From: Neurospora tetraspora
Taxonomy: Eukaryota > Ascomycota > Sordariomycetes > Sordariales > Sordariaceae
Length of the DNA: 64,000 nt
NCBI RefSeq assembly: GCF_033439725.1
Contig: NW_026944384.1
Span: 1,612,001-1,676,000 of the forward strand
Direction of reading: 5' to 3'
The notes under the pieces were generated by a model, which was given only the letters and a program-made list of their open reading frames with translations, had not been told where the DNA came from and made no database searches. Below, one piece after another: positions 57,091 through 64,000 of the stretch. Position numbers and translations under genes: made by a program. Position 1 is the first letter of the stretch; the number at the start of each line of letters is the position of its first letter.

Positions 57091-58958
57091 TGTTAATTTG
57101 GTGGGCTATATCTAGCTAGTAAAACGAGGATTCTATAAAAGGACTAGCCTCCTAGCTATCCCAATAGCGCTGTAGACCTTCCTAATACTCTAGGATCTCC
57201 CAATTTATATATATAGTTTTTCTACTCCACACACTCAATTAATACAGCGATTAACCTATATTCTCTATATTTACATAACCGTACAATCTAATAATTAACA
57301 ATTACAGTTTTGAATGATAGAAGGCCCTATTCAACGTAGGAAGATTTTACTAACTTACGGTTAAATACTATAGTAAAATAATTATAAAAGTAGAATTAGA
57401 GCGCTTTTCCTAAAAAGACAAAATTATTACCCAAAAGGAATTTGATTTTCTCGTCTTTATAAATAAATTTTAGACTCTTTACCGTTAAAAATTACTACTA
57501 CTACTAAAGAATTACAAATTTTTTAATTACTACCTTTTTAGAAACCTCTTTAAAGAAATAGAATAAATCTATTTTAATAACTATAAAGAAATAAAAATTT
57601 AAATAGAAGTCGATAGGGGCGAATTAAGGATTAAGGGGAAGTAATTACTCGATTATATATAAGTATATACGTATAAATTCTTTAAAAATAATAAATTTAA
57701 TAAAGTTAAAATACGTTTCATTATACGTAAAGATTAATAAAAGAAGGAAGTAGGATAAAAAACGTATATTTTTATATTCGCTGGCCAATCCTTCTGTACC
57801 TTTATCGCTATAATTATACGCTTTAACTTCGAAGTCATTTAATACGACGCCGTTAATACCTTTATTAACGCTTATATAAACAAGGAAACTTATATACGTA
57901 TACCTCCAAGATACTAAATACTAAATAAAGTCTTAAAAATTATAACGGCGTTATGAGAATCATAGCGTTCTCCGCTTTTCTAGTAACGCGAATTTACTAA
58001 TACGTTTACTATTCTAAATTTTAAAATAGTCCTAAAGGAACCCTATATTCTTATTAATAATAGCGTACTCGTTTTCTATTTTATTAATAATATTATCTTT
58101 ACCTTCTACCGTTATAAAAGTAAAGAAGCCCATAAGTATATAAATAACTTTAAATAGTAATACTATTTTATTAAAAATAACAAATTATAATAATTCTTAA
58201 ATATTAAAATTATATAAGACTATAGAGTATAAAAGATTTAATTATTTTAACAATTATACTTGTAGAAAATATACCGCTTTATAAATAATAAAAAAGTAAT
58301 ATAACTACCTATAATTAATATCGAACTTATACCCTTCAAAAATAAAGCTTTTAATAAATTAATATACTAATATTAAATTAAAATCGGCTCTATTCTTTAC
58401 GTAATAATTATAACGCGACCGGATATTACTTTTATTATAGACCGCTTTGCTAAGTATAATTATAACCCTATCTAAATTATTATAAGGTTATAGATAAAAT
58501 ATTATACTACTTATACGCTACTATAAATATAGCGTTATATTATAGAAGCGAAGACACCTTATGAATTGCGTTAAATACGTCCCTTATGAATAATTCTATA
58601 AATTGAAAGAGTTTATAAGACTTTATAATTAAACTCTTTAGCAATTTAGTATATTAGGGAGCTACTAAATAAATAACTATAGTTATATTCACGATTGAAG
58701 TAGAATTTATAAACGTAGTAAAAGAAATTATATTTATAATACGTTTAATACGAAGCTTAATTGTAAAATTCGTAGACCCTATCCTTACTATCGATTATAA
58801 TAATAAGTAGACGATTAGGGTAGTAACGGTCGAGGCTTCTAAACTAATAATTAAATTAAAGTACGTAGATATTTATAAGTATTGGCTCAAATAAGAGGTT
58901 ACAATTAGGACTATTAAGATTAAGTATTTAGAGATAGTAAAGATGCCTACAAACGGTT

Positions 58959-61517
58959 TGATACAGGAAACCAGGGGTTTCCAGCACCTTGTAGAATAGT
59001 CTAGTTTAGTTATAGAGGTTCTGGTTGCTAGGCTTGGGACAAAGGTTCTTAGAACCTTTATTGCCAGCCTAGTACTTAAGACTCGGCTATACTCTAGCTT
59101 CCAGACCTTCCTCTTCTTCTCATTATCATTACTTAAAATACAACAAATATACTAGCTTCATCCCATAGCGCCCTATATCTAATATTCTTTGTAAATCCTC
59201 GTATTAAATAGTAGCTACAACTATACGGTTACAATAACCCGCCGTTCCTTAAGCGATCTTACTATTTATTACCACAATCTTCGCCGACTATACGTCGATC
59301 GACAACCTCTATTATCACCACTCTCAAATACAATTTAACTCTACCGTTAAAGTCGTAGTCCAGACGAGGAACCAATATAGCCAATACTAAACAACAATTA
59401 CTCAAACGATCCCTCCAATTTATTATTACAAGTCCTCTTTATTAAATTGACTACAACAACAAATTACCAGATCCAACCTCCAAGCAATACACTAAATCGT
59501 AATAGGCCCATTGCCCACGAACTAAATCACTACATTACTCTCAAGTACAATCTAGCTTAGCCATTAAGGTATAGCCCAAACGAAGAACGAATATAACGTC
59601 ATAGTAAAACAGCAAAATTACCAACAAATTACCAAATTAACTTTAAAACGATATGCCAAAGCATTGAATAAAGCACCTCGTTACAAAACCGACAACACCT
59701 CCATCAAACGCACTTCCGCCCAAGCAATTTCTCAAAACAATAACACTACCATACTAAATCGTAGTAAACATAGTAAAAATAAGGATCCCCTCTTCCAACT
59801 AAGTTGTAGTAAGCTAAACGACACTCTATTTACGCTATCATCGCGAACTTAGCGCTCCCAAAACAAACACTCAACTCGACCGTCCTCCTCGAACTTCCAC
59901 CCTTTAACACCCCTCCAAAAACAACAACAACGACGCGCTTCACGAACTCGCCCTCCTTAACAACTTATAACCTTACGCTCACAGTAACCAAAAGCTTCAA
60001 AATACCCCCAAACTTCTTTCAAGTACCGTTTGATTAAATCGTAGTAGATCAAACGCAAAACGAAAGACTAAAATATCTCAAACTTCTTTCACTAAGACAA
60101 CCAAGCGCACCAAGTTTACCGTTCTAACAACTTTATCACCGCGCTTCAAAACAAGAACAGAAGCTTCCAATAGCCGCCCCACTTTCAAAACATTCAAACT
60201 TCTTTCACAATAAAACCTTTAAGCTTACTTTACTTACAAAAGATACTACCCTCCCACCCAGCAAAATAAAACAAGGGAGGAATAACAATAACTTCCCTAG
60301 CCTATCACAAGTAACAAGGACGTTACCCTTTTCTTCTATTACCAGCATATAAATATGCCTTCTATAGCCTCGGATACCCTAATAATTCCCGAATATCCCC
60401 AGTATTACCTCTACAACTCGCCATCATTAAGCATCGGCTTGCTCCAGTATCAATACAAACTTTACAGCTCATTCCCCCTATTCTTAACAACAAGCAAAGC
60501 AACTCGACCGTCCCCGCCTTCAAGAAATCGTCAACTCTCTACACCTATCACAACAACAACAACAATATAGCATCACCACTTCTATAGCTAACTACTGTAC
60601 TACACAACGACCTCGCTATCAACCTAACAATCTATATCTAACAGCCTTTGCCACCTCCTTACAACTCGTACCAACCCTCTAGCAATCTTGCCATTCATAC
60701 AGGCATTAATAAAAGACTCCAGATTTCTCAGCAGCACTAACACTTTTAGCACTTTCCACACTTTCAACACTTTCAACACTTTCAACACTTTCAACACTTT
60801 CAACACTTTCAACACTTTCAACACTCATCTTTCGGCATCTCTTTTTCACTTCTTTCTTTCACCAACTACCAACAAGGTTAACAACTCTTTAGCACCCCTT
60901 TTCAACTCTAACAACTTTACCAAACCCTCTATTAGTCAACCATTAATATAGGCAACCAACTATTACTACCTTACTTAGCGGACCTCGCTATTTCTCGCCT
61001 TCCTTTCGCTTCATTCGTTCTACCCTTATTTTCTTAGGGCCTTCCTAAACCGCCTCCTAGCTTCTCGGACTTCAACGGACCTCTACAGACTTTATCCATC
61101 TTCGCTCTGTCAACCTGATGCATCCCGTTGCGCCCCGGATCATCCTGAAGACCTGGAGGATATCGGAGGAGACCTAGATATTGTCGGAGGAGACCTGGAA
61201 CTTATCGGAGGAGACCTGGATGTTCATGACCATTGAGGACAATGGCTTTTCTTTTATTAAGCGGCATTTAATACAGGAAACTAGGGGTTTCCAACACCTT
61301 ATAGAATAGTCTAGTTTAGTCATAGAGGTTCTGGTTGCCTAGCTTGGGACAAAGGTTCTTTAGAACCTTTGTTGCCAGCCCAGTACATAAGACTGGGCTG
61401 TGCCCTGGCTTCCAGACCTTCCTCTTCTTCTCATCATCATTATTTAGAATATAACAGATACACTAGCTTCATCCCATGGCGCCCCGTATCTAGTATTCTT
61501 CGTAGATCCCCGTGTTA
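58959..61517. mobile_element. Nested LTR element (element D)
   Basis: LTRs at 58959-59206 (248 bp) and 61269-61517 (249 bp), starting TGATACAGG/TAATACAGG and ending GTATTA/GTGTTA. A perfect target duplication CGGTT lies at 58954-58958 and 61518-61522. Total length is 2,559 bp. The 2-kb inside has short CA- and AC-rich frames and a 9-bp minisatellite but nothing like a polymerase or integrase, so it is non-autonomous or deleted. It splits element C and is therefore younger than it. RIP-type differences separate the LTRs, chiefly C/T and G/A. Confidence 0.87.
60762..60824. repeat. 9-bp minisatellite (TTTCAACAC)7
   Basis: Seven perfect units of TTTCAACAC inside element D, with degenerate copies just upstream. 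Because 9 is a multiple of 3 it yields repeating Phe-Asn-Thr or Lys-Val-Leu frames that can look like a protein but have no support. Confidence 0.92.
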
Positions 61518-61930
61518 CGGTTTAACGAAGGTGCTATTTGCGTAAAAGTATATAAAATTCAAGGGATTACTAGGTATAGCTTCAATTAAGGAGAAGAAGA
61601 AAAAAAAGAGATATGTAATAGATTATATTAAATTAAAAAATATAGAGGAGATAGTTAGGAATAGAAAGGCAATATGTAAATAGCTTTAGCTTCGTCCCTA
61701 AAATAGGGGATTTTAGTTGGGGAGGTGTGTTAATTTGGTGGGCTATATCTAGCCAATAAAACGAAAGTTCTATAAGAGGACTAGCCTCCCAGCTACCCCA
61801 ACAGCGCTGCAAACCTTCCTAATACTCTGGGATCCCCCAACCTATATATGCAATCTTTCTACTCTACATACTCAATCAATATAACGATCAACCCATATTC
61901 TCTACATTCACATAACCGTGCAATCTGACA

Positions 61931-62454
61931 GTAAGAGCGGGTAAGGTTGGCCACCTGGTCGCATACCTACCTCTTTCTACTCGGAACCAGAAGGGTGGGA
62001 GAATTTCGTTTCCTGTTGTGTATCCCGAGATGCCGCGATGTACGCAAGGTGAGGCTCTAAAGTGCCGTTTTGAAGCCACCACAAGTGGTGACGACGAATC
62101 TATGTATAGAGTCCCGGCAGCCTTGTTTGAAGTGGTGCCTCCGAAAATGATCGGACCTTCTTGATGTTCCGTCAGGGCATATCAACAGATCTAAGTCTGT
62201 CTGCTGTGTTTCTGAATAGTAATGGGCGAAAGCGGCCTAGATATCTCTGTTGGATGGACGCACAAAACAATCCAGACAACGGACCTGCGGCTTCTGTGAT
62301 ATAAATCGATATCATTATTGTTCGCTAGTAACAGCAAAACAACTATTGCTGATACACGCCAAATTAATGACTTTCTGTCGAACCATACCGTACTATTCAG
62401 GCATAGAGCCTGGTCTTCATGTCTCCTCGTTTTCGCCCTGTGTCCGTGTCTGTC
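61931..62454. other. Intergenic, no gene seen
   Basis: Ordinary-composition DNA between the right LTR of element C and the stop codon of the F-box-family gene. No gene is supported. Confidence 0.45.
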
Positions 62455-64000
62455 TCAGACGCAGAAATGGAAACCCTTCTTGATCGTTTGATACTGCGCT
62501 GGTTCAATAGTGCACCAGGCAGCATCAGCCTTGGTGCTATGCACCTGTGTTGCCTCCGTCGGTGCATTCCTTCCCGTCTGCCTCTTCTTTACTGTCTGCC
62601 TCCCCCTTGGGGTCTGCCTTGCTCTTCCTAACTGCCTCCCCCTTCTTACTCCATCGCCATGGCTTTGATGAGCAGTAGAATTGTCACTCACAGTAGTTGT
62701 CGGACCGGTTGTATCGACTGACTGAGGCCGACCAAACATCATCGGACCTGGGTATGGCAAAGTTCCCGCCAGTGAAATGGACGGGTCAAAGGAGATGAAC
62801 ACAAGAGCCTTTTCCTTACTGCCACAAGACGCACCCGCAGCATACACAAACGAACGCTCGTCCCAATCGCCAGTGATTTCGCCCGCGTAGTTTGGCGGAC
62901 TGAGGATTTCGTAGAGTTGGGCTAAAGCCGGGTTGGGAGATTTGGGGTCGTGGTCGGGTGGCCAAGAAACGGGTTCTTCGTGTTTGTACATTTTGTATAC
63001 TTCTTCGAAGTGTTTCTCCGCAACTGATAATGAGCCTTTCTCTTTCGCAGAGCGGCTCCAATCCTCAATCTCTTCTGGCCTCCGGCGATGTCGCGTACCT
63101 CCCCGAATGCGCATCCGTCGTTTGTCCGAATTCGATGGTGATAAGTCCACTAGGTCAAGGAACGTTTGGCAAGACGGATGATATGACAGGATCGGGCATT
63201 TATTGCGAAGGAATATCGGTCCTTTGGAGCTGTCATCTCCAGGATGGACAGTTTGAGGGTCCCTTGGAGGTAGGATTCTAGGTGGCCTGTCACCTCGTTG
63301 ATGATTTGATTCCGACTCGCCAGGTCCTGATATGCCATCCTCTGGGTGAACTTCCGCATTACCATGGTCAGGTTCATTGCCTGAATTACCCAGGTAACCT
63401 GGGCTTATGCTGGTTCCACCGAAGTTGTTTCCACTGGTGTTGCTTCCATCGGAGCCATCTTCATTGGAGTCGGATACAAAGTGACTTGCGCTTTCACTAG
63501 GCCATTTAATCGTAGTTGTATAGTAGGTACGTGTTGCGGAGGAGCTCCTTTTGATCCATTCTCTCCGCGACTCCACAACCTTGATCTCACCCGTTGCTTC
63601 ATCTTTGAACATTCTCATGAACGTCCACCTATGGTCCATTGGCCCGTCCAGATGATTTCTCCGCAACAGCCGGTCGGGTCCGAGTTTGGCCACAACGTTG
63701 AAAGCCAGAGGAAATCTTAGGCAATGATAAGGCGACACCCAATCGCCTTCCTCTTCTTCGAGGTCGCTATGGTTTGAAAGCGAGTAAATGTGACCGTCGA
63801 GAATTTCGAAGCAATGCGTGATGCCTATTTCAAATGGCTGAAAGTGAAAGCCAAACAAGCGTAAGCGAGTAGAGAGATGCCATGCGTTGGCTAGAATATT
63901 GTAGGCGTTCCAGCATATTGATCGTCCTTCCTGATAGCGAGATCTGTGGATGAGAAATAGGACCTTGTCGTTGTTTCGTACCGCGACCCTCTTAGGTTCG
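62455..64000 (-). CDS. F-box-family protein, 5' end outside the window
   Basis: The minus-strand frame is open from the window edge (EPKRVAVRNNDKVLFLIHRS...) to a stop at 62455, about 514 residues visible. The text YQEGRSICWNAYNILANAWH, RLRLFGFHFQPFEIG, NHSDLEEEEGDWVSPYHCLR and MDHRWTFMRMFKDEATGEIK is typical of a large Sordariales family of F-box-linked proteins. The F-box itself would be in the missing N-terminus. Such proteins are presumed substrate adaptors of SCF ubiquitin ligases. The middle and C-terminal parts are low-complexity (Ser/Asn/Gly, then RRGRQLGRARQTPRGRQT). No intron is needed within the visible part. Confidence 0.78.
   Translation of the reverse strand, partial: EPKRVAVRNNDKVLFLIHRSRYQEGRSICWNAYNILANAWHLSTRLRLFGFHFQPFEIGITHCFEILDGHIYSLSNHSDLEEEEGDWVSPYHCLRFPLAFNVVAKLGPDRLLRRNHLDGPMDHRWTFMRMFKDEATGEIKVVESRREWIKRSSSATRTYYTTTIKWPSESASHFVSDSNEDGSDGSNTSGNNFGGTSISPGYLGNSGNEPDHGNAEVHPEDGISGPGESESNHQRGDRPPRILPPRDPQTVHPGDDSSKGPIFLRNKCPILSYHPSCQTFLDLVDLSPSNSDKRRMRIRGGTRHRRRPEEIEDWSRSAKEKGSLSVAEKHFEEVYKMYKHEEPVSWPPDHDPKSPNPALAQLYEILSPPNYAGEITGDWDERSFVYAAGASCGSKEKALVFISFDPSISLAGTLPYPGPMMFGRPQSVDTTGPTTTVSDNSTAHQSHGDGVRRGRQLGRARQTPRGRQTVKKRQTGRNAPTEATQVHSTKADAAWCTIEPAQYQTIKKGFHFCV

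Larger units (their letters stand above)
57091..61930 (+). mobile_element. Ty1/Copia-type LTR retrotransposon fossil (element C)
   Basis: LTRs at 57091-57293 and 61728-61930, each 203 bp, starting TGTTAATTTGGTGGGC and ending (right copy) CAATCTGACA. Flanks are GTTAG (57086-57090) and GTAAG (61931-61935), an imperfect target duplication. A plus-strand segment near 58,390-58,500 resembles the Copia RNase H-side TRPDITF region. Without the nested element D it is only about 2.3 kb, so it is internally shortened as well as broken in many places. The left LTR and internal part are much more AT-rich than the right LTR, an uneven RIP footprint. Confidence 0.8.

Noticed and set aside
60624-60951. Frames with repeated KVL or FNT units
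   Set aside because: Produced by the 9-bp minisatellite inside a non-coding LTR element; no protein support.

Overview
The window is chromosomal DNA from a filamentous ascomycete, most likely Sordariales (Neurospora/Sordaria type). The grounds are: short introns (about 50-110 bp) with GTRAGT donors and CTAAC-like branch sites; dispersed single 5S rRNA genes instead of a tandem 5S array; HET-domain and large-family F-box genes; a Zn2Cys6 regulator; and a sharply bounded AT-rich block of LTR retrotransposons whose paired LTRs differ mostly by C/T and G/A transitions, the mark of repeat-induced point mutation (RIP). The species is not proven.

Layout. 1-1.2 kb: a long inverted repeat, one arm holding a 132-bp solo LTR. 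1.2-3.5 kb: a Zn2Cys6/AT-hook regulator. 3.8-6.5 kb (minus): a five-exon gene with a DUF3435 tyrosine-recombinase core and C2H2 fingers, the family that includes Starship 'captain' recombinases; a truncated 5S rRNA gene lies 0.65 kb from its start. 7.7-9.7 kb (minus): a secreted multicopper oxidase. 9.7-14.2 kb: gene-poor, with a 23-bp tandem repeat. 14.2 kb: an intact 5S gene. 14.6-18.6 kb: a small mitochondrial protein gene divergent from DNA polymerase epsilon subunit B. 19.4-25.8 kb: a small secreted Cys-rich protein, a 5S gene, a HET-domain gene, a small lysine-rich protein and a second HET-like remnant. 26.3-32.5 kb: a PXA-PX-nexin protein, a PC4/Sub1 coactivator and a GNAT acetyltransferase. 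34.4-38 kb (minus): a kinesin-14 with an in-frame TAG upstream of its motor. 38.9-41.8 kb: an intact 5S gene, a Loa1/Vps66-like acyltransferase, and a 5S gene split by a 534-bp terminal-inverted-repeat transposon. 42.3-47.7 kb: dihydroxy-acid dehydratase, mitochondrial ClpP and an unrecognised probable mitochondrial protein. 49.4-61.9 kb: two adjacent RIP-affected LTR elements, each holding a second nested LTR element; three of the four have perfect 5-bp target duplications. 62.5-64 kb: an F-box-family gene running off the right edge.

The genes form no operon or obvious biosynthetic cluster. Most are single-copy housekeeping genes (replication, transcription, branched-chain amino acids, mitochondrial proteolysis, lipid metabolism, microtubule motor) mixed with rapidly evolving fungal genes (HET, F-box, small secreted protein). 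The least ordinary parts are the recombinase gene beside a broken 5S gene, the transposon-split 5S gene, the nested retrotransposon block and the kinesin stop codon. I found no wholly new multi-gene system. I saw no tRNA gene, CRISPR array or bacterial-type operon.
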